Shown here piece by piece: positions 35,106-44,094 of a stretch of 64,000 nt of DNA. Position 1 is the first letter of the stretch. Each line of letters begins with the position of its first letter. The notes beneath the pieces were generated by a model. That model ran no database searches. It saw only the letters and a list, made by a program, of their open reading frames with translations, and had not been told where the DNA came from. The position numbers and the translations under genes were made by a program. Origin of the DNA: Geobacter sp. OR-1 (GTDB lineage: Bacteria; Desulfobacterota; Desulfuromonadia; Geobacterales; DSM-12255); the NCBI RefSeq assembly GCF_000813145.1, contig NZ_BAZF01000005.1:1-64000 (forward strand), read 5' to 3'.

Positions 35106-37421
35106 ATGTCGGCAATGAGAAGTACAAACACGAATCGAGATAACCTGGCGAACGGCAGCAGGGTTGCCCGCTGGTTGAAAGCGTTGACCCCTTTGACATT
35201 CAAAGGTCAGGCGCTGCTGTTCATGTTTCCGATGATCGTGATCATCTCAATTGTATATACGACTGAGTCGATCTCGACCGAAAGAAAAATCCTCAGAAAC
35301 GAAATCATCAAAAAAGGGGAGACCGTCGCTGCAATTGCAGCAAGAACCGCCGAACTGCCGCTGCTGTCGGAAAACCTGGAGCAGCTCAACAGCTCAGCCC
35401 ATTCAGTGATGCAGATCAAAGACATTGCCTTTGTATCGTATCTCAACCAACGGTACGAAATCCTGCTCCATCAGGGGAAACCCCATCCCCTGGCGTCATC
35501 TCCCCCTCTCGACTCCATCAAAACCATCAGTCTAACCGAGCATGACCAGTTCTTTGAGTTCATTGTCCCGGTGGTCTCTATCAAGACTGCCGATGCTTTC
35601 TTCCTCCTGGAAGGGGCAGACACCCCCCCGACTGTCAGCGAACAGATCGGATGGGTACGTATCGGGCTCTCCAAAGAGGTCATGGAAAAATCGGAACATC
35701 AGATCATATTACGCAGCGGCATTCTGGCTATTGCCTTTTCCATTGCCGGCGTGCTGCTCCTTTATCTCTTCATAACCCTGGCATCAAGGCCACTGTATAC
35801 CCTGATCAATGCGGTTAAAGAAGTGCAGGAGGGGGAACACCCCGAGGTCAGGATCTCTTCCCCCAAAAGCGAGATCGGCAGGCTTTCCACGGAATTCAAC
35901 CGGATGAGCCGGGCCATCAAGGAGAGGGAGGATGAACTGCGGCGCCATCGCGACCATCTCGAAGATCTGGTCGCGGAACGCACTGCAGAACTGACCGTTG
36001 CCAAGGAGCAGGCGGAATCGGCAAACCGTGCCAAGAGCGATTTTCTCTCCAGCATGAGCCATGAACTCCGCACGCCGCTGAATGCCATACTCGGCTATGC
36101 CCAGATTCTCAAGCGCCAGGAGAACATAAACGACACCCAGCAACAGCAACTGGACATAATGCATAGCAGCGGCGAGCATTTGTTGATGCTGATCAACGAT
36201 ATTCTGGATGTGGGCAAAATAGAGGCCTGCAAGATGGAGATCGCCGATACCCCCTTCGATTTGCCGGCACTTATCCGGCAGGTATATAACCTTACCAAAC
36301 TGCAAGCTGCAGAGAAGGAACTGCGGTTCTCCTATGAGTCTGTTACCCCGCTGCCGCAGTATGTAAAGGGTGACGAACGAAAACTGCGCCAGATCCTGCT
36401 GAATCTGCTGAGTAATGCCGTCAAGTACACCCGCAAGGGGGAGGTTGCCCTTAGAGTGGCCTACGACCGGCCTGGAGATGCATTTTTGCGCTGCGAGGTA
36501 ACCGACACCGGGATCGGCATTCCTTCTGACAAGCTGGAAGCCGTCTTCGAACCCTTTACGCAGTTGTCGGCCAACCGGCAGGTCAGGGAAGGTACCGGTC
36601 TGGGGCTCAATATCTCCAAGAGGCTGTTGATGCTGATGAATGGCAAAATTGGGGTGGAGAGCATCCTTGGCAGCGGCAGCACCTTCTGGATCGAAGTGCC
36701 GCTGCCGCAGGTACTGGAGATGGATATTGCTCCGGAGAAACAGCAAAGCGTCATCGGTTATCAGGGCGAGCGCAAAAGCATCATGGTGGTGGACGACAAC
36801 ATGAACAATACGTCCATGCTGGTTTCGCTGCTGGACCCGCTCGGCTTCAACGTTTCCACTGCGGAAAACGGCCGGACCGCTCTGCAACTGGCAGCGGATC
36901 ATTGTCCGAACCTGATGATCCTTGACCTGGTCATGCCGGAGATGGATGGCTTTGAAACCGCCCTGGAACTGCGGAAAAGGCAGGAGCTTTCCGGGGTGAA
37001 GATCATCGGGGCATCGGCGACGGTAACGGATTCGGGGTTCAAGGAAGAGTTCATGACCCTCTGCGATGCCTTCGTGACCAAACCGATCCGGATAAACCTG
37101 CTGCTGGAGCGGATCAAAGAACTGCTCGCGATTTCATGGATCATGACAACGGACGAACTGCACTCTTCAGTTGCAGCTGCCGAATCCTACGAGCACCTCT
37201 CCCTGACTGATATTCCGCCGCTCGATCGGCTTAAAGAGGTGCACGAACTTGCGCTACGCGGGGATATCCGCAAAATCCAGACCTGGTCGGTGCAACTGGA
37301 ACAGGATCAACCCAATTATCGCCCGTTTGCGGGCAAACTGCGGGAACTTGCCAGTACCTACCGGACTAAGGCCATCCTTGCATTACTGGAAGAATATATG
37401 GGGAATAGTGATGACTGTTGA
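35106..37421 (+). CDS. membrane hybrid histidine kinase with C-terminal receiver
   Basis: About 771 residues. A membrane helix (about 35-58), a periplasmic sensor of roughly 150 residues and a second helix (about 200-225) are followed by HAMP and a coiled coil. HisKA (FLSSMSHELRTPLNAILGYAQIL), HATPase (NLLSNAVKYT; DTGIGIP; GTGLGLNIS) and a receiver (acceptor in LILDLVMPEMDG) follow. About 80 extra residues end the protein and include ALRGDIRKIQTWSVQLEQD, a helical segment that may be a degenerate Hpt domain without a clear His-x-x-Lys-Gly. The periplasmic binding-protein gene just upstream is the likely ligand partner. The gene overlaps the next kinase by 11 bp. Confidence 0.92.
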   Translation: MSAMRSTNTNRDNLANGSRVARWLKALTPLTFKGQALLFMFPMIVIISIVYTTESISTERKILRNEIIKKGETVAAIAARTAELPLLSENLEQLNSSAHSVMQIKDIAFVSYLNQRYEILLHQGKPHPLASSPPLDSIKTISLTEHDQFFEFIVPVVSIKTADAFFLLEGADTPPTVSEQIGWVRIGLSKEVMEKSEHQIILRSGILAIAFSIAGVLLLYLFITLASRPLYTLINAVKEVQEGEHPEVRISSPKSEIGRLSTEFNRMSRAIKEREDELRRHRDHLEDLVAERTAELTVAKEQAESANRAKSDFLSSMSHELRTPLNAILGYAQILKRQENINDTQQQQLDIMHSSGEHLLMLINDILDVGKIEACKMEIADTPFDLPALIRQVYNLTKLQAAEKELRFSYESVTPLPQYVKGDERKLRQILLNLLSNAVKYTRKGEVALRVAYDRPGDAFLRCEVTDTGIGIPSDKLEAVFEPFTQLSANRQVREGTGLGLNISKRLLMLMNGKIGVESILGSGSTFWIEVPLPQVLEMDIAPEKQQSVIGYQGERKSIMVVDDNMNNTSMLVSLLDPLGFNVSTAENGRTALQLAADHCPNLMILDLVMPEMDGFETALELRKRQELSGVKIIGASATVTDSGFKEEFMTLCDAFVTKPIRINLLLERIKELLAISWIMTTDELHSSVAAAESYEHLSLTDIPPLDRLKEVHELALRGDIRKIQTWSVQLEQDQPNYRPFAGKLRELASTYRTKAILALLEEYMGNSDDC

Positions 37422-39435
37422 CTCAACGGAATCAACCATCCTTCTGATTGATGACGATCCCACAAACCTGGACATTGTTACGGATTATCTTTTGGATTGC
37501 GATTATACCATCCTCGTGGCCGAGGATGGCGAGAGCGGGATCTCCCGGGCTGAGTATGCTCAACCCGGGCTGATCCTGCTCGATGTCATGATGCCCGGAA
37601 TCGATGGTTTCGAGACCTGCCGCAGGCTGAAAACAAGGGAAAGCACCAGGGATATCCCGGTAATCTTCATGACCGCACTGGCAGAGACCGAACATAAAGT
37701 GAAGGGATTTGAAGCAGGGGCAGTGGATTACATCACCAAGCCATTCCAGCGTGAAGAGGTTCTCGCCCGGGTTTCGGTGCACCTGCGGATCCGGGAGCTG
37801 ACTGCCCGCTTGCAGGAAGCGAAGGAATCCCTGGAAAAACGGGTTGAGGAACGGACTGCGGAACTGGCACAGACTATCGATACCCTGCATGATGAAATTA
37901 TCCAGCGCAAACAGGCGGAAGAAGAACGGGTGCGTCTGGCCCGCGCCATAGAACAGGCTGCGGAGGCAGTCTACATGGCCGATGCACAGGGACTCATCAC
38001 CTATGTGAATCCTGCCTTCGAACGGACGACCGGATATTCCAGGGATGAGGTTATCGGCCAGCCAACCGGCATTCTCGAATGTGATACCAATGATCCGGAC
38101 TATTACCTTCAGATCCGCGAAGCCGTAGACCGGGACAACGACTGGTCGGGCCGCGTAACCACCAGGAAAAAGGATGGTTCCGTCTTCGAGGCCGATACCA
38201 CGGTATCATCGGTGCGGGACTCGAAAGGGACCATCATCAATTATGTCAGCATCCTCAGGGATGTTACCCATGAATTGAAACTGGAGCGGGAACTCCGGCA
38301 GTCCCAGAAGATGGAGGCGATCGGCACCCTTGCCGGCGGCATAGCTCATGACTTCAATAACATTCTGACCGCTGTGATCGGTTACACCGATATGGCGCTA
38401 AGCAAGCTGCCCAATGACAGCACGGCATTGCGAGACCTGGAAAGGGTGCAGGAAGCAAGCACCCGTGCCAAAGATCTGGTGGGGCGCATCCTTACGTTCA
38501 GCCGCCAGAGCGAGCAGAAGCGAAAGCCGGTGCAACTTGCTACAATTATTGATGAAGTTTTCAAACTACTCCGATCCACGCTTCCGTCCACTATTGAAAT
38601 CAATCAGCAGGTTCATACCCCTGTAAGTGGGGACACAGTCCTTGCTGATCCGACCCAGCTTCACCAGGTCTTGATGAATCTCGGCACCAATGCGGCGCAT
38701 GCAATGCGCCCCCATGGAGGGGTGTTAAGCGTATCTTTGACGGATATCGAAGCCGATGCCCCGCTTATCTCTTTTCATCCGGATATCAGACAGGGGCCGT
38801 ACCTGCGACTGACGGTCAGTGATACCGGCCACGGCATGGAAGAAAGCGTGAGGGAGCGGATTTTCGATCCGTACTTCACGACCAAAAAGGTGGGCGAAGG
38901 GACCGGAATGGGACTGGCTGTGGTCCAGGGAATCGTCAAGAGCCACGGCGGGGCAATCAGCGTCTATAGTGAACCGGGGCTTGGAACCACCTTTCATATC
39001 TTTTTGCCGAAATTTCGCGGCGACGCGGTCAGTCCTGAGGCATCGAAGACATCAGAGGCCAGGGGTACGGAGCGAATCCTGTTTGTGGATGACGAAGCCA
39101 TGCTGGCGGATCTGGGGCAGGAACTGCTCGAATCTTTAGGCTACTCCGTCACTGTTACCTTGAGCAGCCGTGAGGCACTGGAGCTGTTCCGGGCAGCGCC
39201 GAAGAATTTTGATCTGGTGATTACTGACATGACCATGCCGGGACTTACCGGCAAAGAACTGGCCCGGGAATTCCTGGGGATCAGACCGGAAATCCCGATC
39301 ATACTCTGCACCGGATTCAGCGAGCAGATCAACGAAAAATTGGCCAAAGAAGCCGGGATCAAGGGGTACATCCTGAAACCGTATGCGAGAAACAGCCTGA
39401 ACGATTCCATCCGTAAGGCGTTGTCCGGTGACTAG
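37411..39435 (+). CDS. cytoplasmic hybrid kinase REC-PAS-HisKA-HATPase-REC
   Basis: About 674 residues, no membrane helix. The N-terminal receiver (IDDDPTN, acceptor in LILLDVMMPGIDG) leads into a coiled coil and a PAS domain (AIEQAAEAVYMADAQGLITYVNPAFERTTGY). A HisKA domain of the HDFNNILTAVIGY type, HATPase (DTGHGM; GTGMGLAVV) and a final receiver (LVITDMTMPGLTG) follow. The ATG at 37411 has GGGGAA upstream and lies within the end of the previous gene. With the binding protein and the membrane hybrid kinase it forms a three-gene phosphorelay. Its first receiver could take phosphate from the upstream kinase. No DNA-binding output lies nearby. Confidence 0.92.
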   Translation: MTVDSTESTILLIDDDPTNLDIVTDYLLDCDYTILVAEDGESGISRAEYAQPGLILLDVMMPGIDGFETCRRLKTRESTRDIPVIFMTALAETEHKVKGFEAGAVDYITKPFQREEVLARVSVHLRIRELTARLQEAKESLEKRVEERTAELAQTIDTLHDEIIQRKQAEEERVRLARAIEQAAEAVYMADAQGLITYVNPAFERTTGYSRDEVIGQPTGILECDTNDPDYYLQIREAVDRDNDWSGRVTTRKKDGSVFEADTTVSSVRDSKGTIINYVSILRDVTHELKLERELRQSQKMEAIGTLAGGIAHDFNNILTAVIGYTDMALSKLPNDSTALRDLERVQEASTRAKDLVGRILTFSRQSEQKRKPVQLATIIDEVFKLLRSTLPSTIEINQQVHTPVSGDTVLADPTQLHQVLMNLGTNAAHAMRPHGGVLSVSLTDIEADAPLISFHPDIRQGPYLRLTVSDTGHGMEESVRERIFDPYFTTKKVGEGTGMGLAVVQGIVKSHGGAISVYSEPGLGTTFHIFLPKFRGDAVSPEASKTSEARGTERILFVDDEAMLADLGQELLESLGYSVTVTLSSREALELFRAAPKNFDLVITDMTMPGLTGKELAREFLGIRPEIPIILCTGFSEQINEKLAKEAGIKGYILKPYARNSLNDSIRKALSGD

Positions 39436-39480
39436 CCCTTGTGTATGACGACTGAGAAATGACATTCATCAATCAGTCGC

Positions 39481-39702
39481 TCAAAACTGGATCTGGCAAC
39501 GCTTTACCCCCCCTTCCTCCTTGATCCAGAGAAGCGTTTTCTTTGCGCGTCCGCACCAGTCACGGACATCCTTCTCGAACGTCGAACAGTCTGCTAGCAC
39601 TTCAAGCACATCGCCCGGTTTCATCTTTGTGGCCATAACGGTTACCTTCAGAGTCGGTTGCGGGCACTTCAACCCGCGTGCGTCGAGCTGCTGGACAGAC
39701 AT
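39481..39702 (-). CDS. TusA/SirA-like sulfur-carrier protein
   Basis: A 73-residue protein with the family signature LDARGLKCPQPTLKV (Cys at residue about 13 in CPxP), the persulfide-carrying cysteine of TusA/SirA/YedF. It also has a second Cys region (DVRDWCGRA). It is the last gene of the Mvh/HdrA operon, 13 bp after mvhD. TusA-like proteins hand sulfur to partners such as tRNA-thiolation enzymes or Hdr-like sulfur-oxidising complexes. Here, beside HdrA, it may deliver or accept sulfane sulfur, but a stand-alone redox role is equally possible. Confidence 0.9.
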   Translation of the reverse strand: MSVQQLDARGLKCPQPTLKVTVMATKMKPGDVLEVLADCSTFEKDVRDWCGRAKKTLLWIKEEGGVKRCQIQF

Positions 39703-39715
39703 GAATATCCTCCTA

Positions 39716-40171
39716 TTAATCTATTAATGATAGTTTACCCAGCTGCTTGACAGTTGCAACCATCTCGGTGATTACCTGGACGTATTTCTCCCCTTCGCCG
39801 GCAGAAACGTAATCAAAACGGCAGCGCTTTCCTTCTATGCCCATCTGCTCCAGAACCCTGATCAGCATGGCGTGACGCTGCGCCGCCCGCAGATTCCCCT
39901 CCTTGTAGTGGCAGTCGCCGGGGTGGCATGCCAGGACAATCACACCGTCCGCCCCTTCATTGAAGGCCTTCATGACAAACTGGGGATCTATCCTGCCGGT
40001 ACACATAACCTTGATAATGCTCACATTTGGCGGGTAGGGAGTCTGCGACGATCCCGCCTTGTCCGCTCCGGCGTACGAGCACCAGTTGCAGAGGAACCCG
40101 ATGATACGCGGCTCGAATTCTGCAACTATATCGGCATCAGGAGTATTGTTCAACAAACATGTTGCGCTCAT
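39716..40171 (-). CDS. mvhD: MvhD: [2Fe-2S] electron-transfer delta subunit of Mvh hydrogenase
   Basis: A 151-residue protein with the MvhD cysteine pattern: LCNWCSYAGADKAG near residue 30, MCTGRIDP near residue 60 and ACHPGDCHYKEGN near residue 88. MvhD passes electrons between the NiFe hydrogenase and HdrA. It overlaps the HdrA gene by 4 bp (ATGA) and precedes the TusA-like gene by 13 bp. The start is chosen because it overlaps with HdrA and gives a normal-length subunit. Confidence 0.9.
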   Translation of the reverse strand: MSATCLLNNTPDADIVAEFEPRIIGFLCNWCSYAGADKAGSSQTPYPPNVSIIKVMCTGRIDPQFVMKAFNEGADGVIVLACHPGDCHYKEGNLRAAQRHAMLIRVLEQMGIEGKRCRFDYVSAGEGEKYVQVITEMVATVKQLGKLSLID

Positions 40172-42123
40172 TTCAACGCCCCCTCGATTTCGGCCAGAAT
40201 CATTTCATTGGTAAAGTGATTCGCCTTGATAGCCCCCATCGGACACGCTGCCACACAGGTGCCGCACCCATGGCAGAGCACACCGTTCACTACTGACACG
40301 CTGTTTTCCTCATCGAAATGTATGGCCCGGTAGGGGCAGACCCTCATACATACTTTGCAGCCGGCGCATTTTTCCGGATAGACCGAAGCGAACAACGGGT
40401 CCAGCTCGATCTTCCGCCCTTCGACCAGTTCGGACAGAATGAAGCCGGACGCGGCCATCCCCTGGCTGGTTGCTTTCTGGATATCGGCAGGCGCCTGGCA
40501 GGCTCCGGACAGGTAGACACCGCGGATCTTGCTGCGGGCTGAATCCATCCGGCCATGGAGTTCCTCGAAAAAACCGAAACGGTCAAGGGAGACATCCAGC
40601 ATGGCGCCCAGCTTTTCCGTGTCAGCGGTGGGAACCACAGCCGGGCAAAGCACAACCATGTCCGCATTGATACTGTTGCCGTCCGGCAGACGGATCTTCT
40701 GACCGTCATTTTCGCCTGTGACCGCCAGATCGGAAATACGGTCATACCGGATGAATGTAGCGTTATGATTGTCCCGGGCGGCGCGATGGAGGGCGTACTC
40801 TTCCTTGCCCGGAGAGACGATCTCTTTGTACAGGTGAAGGATCTTTGTATCCGTAAGCTTTGACTCCAGCAGATGATTATACTTGAAGGCGTACTGGCAG
40901 CAAATGCCGGAGCAGTACGGTTTGTGGTCGTCGTCAAGCGAGCCGACGCAGTGTATGAACGCGACTGAACCCGGCTGCTCTCCGGTTGAGGTGACGACTT
41001 CACCGGCAGTCGGGCCGTTCGAGGCCAGGATGCGCTCGAATTCGAGAGCGGTTTTGACATCCGGGAGACGGCCATACCCTAAGTTGTCGAAGCGGGAGCA
41101 ATCGTAGAGAGTCGACCCGGTTGCAAGTATGATGGAACCGACCTGCCGCTCAATGATCTGTTCCTGGTCATCAAAGACAATGACCCCCTCGCCCATGGGA
41201 CAGGCCGCACTGCAGGCGGAACAGTCGGAACCCTCGGTAAAGCGCGTGCAGAGCGTGGGATCCAGATACGGCGCATTGGGAAGAGCACCCATGAAGGTGA
41301 AGCCGATGGCCTTTTTCTCATCCATATCGTTGTTGAATGGATTGGTCCCGCTGACCGGACAAGGCTCGAAACACTCGCCGCAGCCGATACACTGATGAAT
41401 ATCCACATAACGGGGCCGCTGCCGGATCTTGACCTCGAAATTCCCGAAATAGCCGGCAACTTCGGTCAGTTCAGCCATGGTCAGAAGCTCGATGTTCTCG
41501 GCATGCTCACCGTGCAGTATCTCGGCCATGACCGGTTCCAGCATGCAGGGTCCGCACTCCATGTTTGGGAACAGCTCTTCAAACAGGACCGGCAATCCGC
41601 CGATAACCGGGGACTTCTCCACCAGCGTCACCCTCCGGCCGGCTTCAGCGAGGGTGAGTGCCGCCTTGAGACCGGCCGGGCCGGCTCCGATCACCAGCAC
41701 AGCCGGAGAGACTTCAAGTTCCTGCTTTTCGAGCATCTCGTGGAGTTCCACCCGCTTGAGCGCGGCGTTGATTGCCACCGACGTCTTTTTGACGGCCTTT
41801 TCCGGATCTTCGGTAACCCAGGCAATCTGTTCGCGGATATTTACCATCTGCATCAGATACGGATTCATGCCGGCCTGCCCCATTACCCGCATGAAGGTCG
41901 CTTCGTGCTCCCTGGGGGAGCAAGCGGCGATCACGATCCGGTCCGGTTTTTCATCTTTCAGGTCCTGTTCCAGGAACACCTTCCCATCCTCTGAGCAGAG
42001 GAACGGGCAGGTTTTGAAATACGACATCCTCCCGCTCGGTTCAAGATATTCCCTGACCTTGCCGCCATCAATCCTGTCAGCAATGTTCGTCCCGCAGTTG
42101 CAGAAGTATACGCCGATTTTCAT
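40168..42123 (-). CDS. HdrA-like FAD/Fe-S heterodisulfide reductase subunit A
   Basis: About 651 residues. I start at MKIGVYFCNCGTN (AGAAGGG 8 nt upstream) rather than a Met 7 codons earlier, which has no ribosome binding site. An N-terminal Cys region (CNCGTN; TCPFLCSEDG) leads to an FAD domain (VLVIGAGPAGLKAALTLAEAG). A cluster-rich insert (HQCIGCGECFEPCPV; DCSACSAACPMG) and two C-terminal [4Fe-4S] sets (KCAGCKVCMRVCPYRA; LCHGCGTCVAACPMGA) follow. HdrA carries the bifurcating flavin in methanogens; here HdrB and HdrC are absent. It is 28 bp downstream of the hydrogenase-maturation protease and overlaps mvhD. Confidence 0.93.
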   Translation of the reverse strand: MKIGVYFCNCGTNIADRIDGGKVREYLEPSGRMSYFKTCPFLCSEDGKVFLEQDLKDEKPDRIVIAACSPREHEATFMRVMGQAGMNPYLMQMVNIREQIAWVTEDPEKAVKKTSVAINAALKRVELHEMLEKQELEVSPAVLVIGAGPAGLKAALTLAEAGRRVTLVEKSPVIGGLPVLFEELFPNMECGPCMLEPVMAEILHGEHAENIELLTMAELTEVAGYFGNFEVKIRQRPRYVDIHQCIGCGECFEPCPVSGTNPFNNDMDEKKAIGFTFMGALPNAPYLDPTLCTRFTEGSDCSACSAACPMGEGVIVFDDQEQIIERQVGSIILATGSTLYDCSRFDNLGYGRLPDVKTALEFERILASNGPTAGEVVTSTGEQPGSVAFIHCVGSLDDDHKPYCSGICCQYAFKYNHLLESKLTDTKILHLYKEIVSPGKEEYALHRAARDNHNATFIRYDRISDLAVTGENDGQKIRLPDGNSINADMVVLCPAVVPTADTEKLGAMLDVSLDRFGFFEELHGRMDSARSKIRGVYLSGACQAPADIQKATSQGMAASGFILSELVEGRKIELDPLFASVYPEKCAGCKVCMRVCPYRAIHFDEENSVSVVNGVLCHGCGTCVAACPMGAIKANHFTNEMILAEIEGALK

Positions 42124-42151
42124 GGCATTCACCCTTCTGTCCATAGAATAG

Positions 42152-42610
42152 TTAAAATCCGCAGCGGCGCACCAGATAAGACACTACCAGCGGAAGAGCC
42201 CTGCTCACCCCATTGGTCAGCTCCTCGCTGAAACTTTCAACATCGTCGGCTTCGATCCCGATGATTTCCACAAGGCCGGGAATCGCCAGACCCAGATCCC
42301 GTCCCAGCGACAGGGCTGTGGCGAGATCACCGTCATGCGTGCAGAGGGTGTTGCGGGTCTTGGTGAACGAGTCGAGCGAGAGCATCTGCATTGTACCCGG
42401 CGGGTGTATACCGGTCTTCATGGCATCCACAATGATCGCCCGGTCGTATCCGGCAATTGCCTCCATCAACCTCAGCCCGCCGGCATAGGCTTCAACCGCA
42501 TCGACCCCGGCATGTTCGGGGATACGCTGCTTGACCAGGCCCACAATCTTTATCCCCACGCTGTCGTCGGAGAGGATCGGGTTGCCAAGCCCCACCAGTA
42601 TGGTACGCAT
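42152..42610 (-). CDS. NiFe hydrogenase maturation endopeptidase
   Basis: 152 residues from the ATG at 42610 ([19 protein letters not shown]). The start overlaps the hydrogenase large-subunit stop by 1 bp (TGATG). HybD/HycI-family features are GLGNPILSDDSVGIKIV near the N-terminus (nickel-sensing Asp/Glu) and HDGDLATALSLG. It cleaves the C-terminal tail of the large subunit after nickel insertion. The neighbouring large subunit has a 26-residue tail after its metal-binding His468, the expected substrate. The Glu/Asp and His positions look intact. Confidence 0.92.
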   Translation of the reverse strand: MRTILVGLGNPILSDDSVGIKIVGLVKQRIPEHAGVDAVEAYAGGLRLMEAIAGYDRAIIVDAMKTGIHPPGTMQMLSLDSFTKTRNTLCTHDGDLATALSLGRDLGLAIPGLVEIIGIEADDVESFSEELTNGVSRALPLVVSYLVRRCGF

Positions 42611-44094
42611 CAGTTTCTGCTCACGGTGCGGATGATTGCGCCCGACAGATCGCGGATATTGACGCAGAGCGGCATCCTGCCTACCACAGCATGGGTGGCG
42701 CAGGAAAGGCATGGGTCATACAGCCTGAAGGCCATTTCGATCCGGTTCAACATCCCTTCTTCAACCACCTTGCCTCTGGTAATGATCTGCTGGGCCGCCT
42801 TCTTGATGGACATGGTCATGGGGGCGTAGTTGTTGGTGGTGCCGACGATCATATTTACCCTGGTCAGCACGCCGCGCCCGTCGGTCTCGTAATGATGGGT
42901 GAGGGTGCCGCGCGGAGCCTCCACGCACCCTATTCCGCAGCCGGCAATCGTTCCGGGTTTGGTTCGGAGATCAGGAGAGGTTATCTCCGGGTCCATGGCC
43001 AGCTCCAGCATCCGCTCGGCAGCGTAAAGCAGCTCCACCAGCCGTGCCCAGTGGGTTGCCAGACGATAGTGAACCGGCTTGTAGCGGCCATTGGCCTTGC
43101 CGCTCCCAAGCGTCTCGTAGAAACGTTCATACTGCTCCTGCGCCCGTGGAGTCGCCATGCTGTCGGAAACGTTCAGCCTGGAAAGCGGCGATGCCGCATA
43201 GACACCGCTCTCCGGTCCGTCTACGAAACCCTGCCAGCCGACGTTTTTGAGATAGGGATATTTGAGGTAGGTCCACGGCTCCACCCGTTCGGCAATGTGG
43301 GAGGCATACTCCTTGGCCGGGTATTTGACCAGTTCGGCCCCGTCCGGTCCCACAACACGCACCTTGCCGTCATAGAAATTCACCCGGTTTTGCCCGTCCA
43401 CAAGCCCCATGTAGTAGGTCTTGTGGGTGTAGATATCGCTAGTGATCAGGTCAACGTATGCCCGGTTTTTGAGGACAAGGTCCTCGAAGATCTGCAGAGT
43501 GAACAGGGCAAAGTCGATATTCTTCCGGGCGATACCGACGATCTCATCCCGTTCGGCGGCGGTGATCGGCCGGCTCCAGCCGCCGGGCAGGCCGGCCACC
43601 GGATGGATGCTGCGCCCCCCCACGGTCTTGATGACCTGGTGGTTGCGGGCACGGCATTCTATTACCTGCCTGCCGATATCCAGACCGACCTTCCTGATCA
43701 CACCGAGGATATTGCGCTCGGCTGGCGGCGCGTCAGGCCCCATGATGAAATCAGGTCCACCCAGGGCGTAGAAGTGGGTGGTATGGTCGGTAACGTAAAA
43801 CGCCGAGTAGAACAGCTCTCGCAGCTTTCTGGCCGCTGGCGGCGGCTCGGCTGCGAAAAGGGCATCCAGAGCCTTGGTTGCCGCCATATGATGGGCTTCG
43901 GGGCAGACCCCGCAGATCCGGTTGGTTATGACCGGCATCTCTTCGGCCTGCCGGCCGACGCAAAACTGCTCGAAGCCGCGCAGTTCCGGCACCTGGAAGT
44001 AGGCATTGGCCACATCCCCCTCTTCGTTCAGAAAGATGTCGATCTTTCCGTGACCTTCAAGCCTGGTGATGGGGTCTATCGAGATTCGGCTCAT
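42610..44094 (-). CDS. mvhA: group 3c NiFe hydrogenase large subunit (MvhA)
   Basis: A 494-residue catalytic subunit with both NiFe motifs: [11 protein letters not shown] (C61, C64) and DPCLSCATH (C462, C465, H468), the latter followed by a 26-residue maturation tail. Segment [18 protein letters not shown] and the overall layout match the Mvh/F420-non-reducing group rather than the membrane uptake enzymes. It oxidises or evolves H2 in the cytoplasm and passes electrons through MvhG/MvhD to HdrA. It overlaps mvhG by 4 bp and the protease gene by 1 bp. Confidence 0.94.
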   Translation of the reverse strand: MSRISIDPITRLEGHGKIDIFLNEEGDVANAYFQVPELRGFEQFCVGRQAEEMPVITNRICGVCPEAHHMAATKALDALFAAEPPPAARKLRELFYSAFYVTDHTTHFYALGGPDFIMGPDAPPAERNILGVIRKVGLDIGRQVIECRARNHQVIKTVGGRSIHPVAGLPGGWSRPITAAERDEIVGIARKNIDFALFTLQIFEDLVLKNRAYVDLITSDIYTHKTYYMGLVDGQNRVNFYDGKVRVVGPDGAELVKYPAKEYASHIAERVEPWTYLKYPYLKNVGWQGFVDGPESGVYAASPLSRLNVSDSMATPRAQEQYERFYETLGSGKANGRYKPVHYRLATHWARLVELLYAAERMLELAMDPEITSPDLRTKPGTIAGCGIGCVEAPRGTLTHHYETDGRGVLTRVNMIVGTTNNYAPMTMSIKKAAQQIITRGKVVEEGMLNRIEMAFRLYDPCLSCATHAVVGRMPLCVNIRDLSGAIIRTVSRN

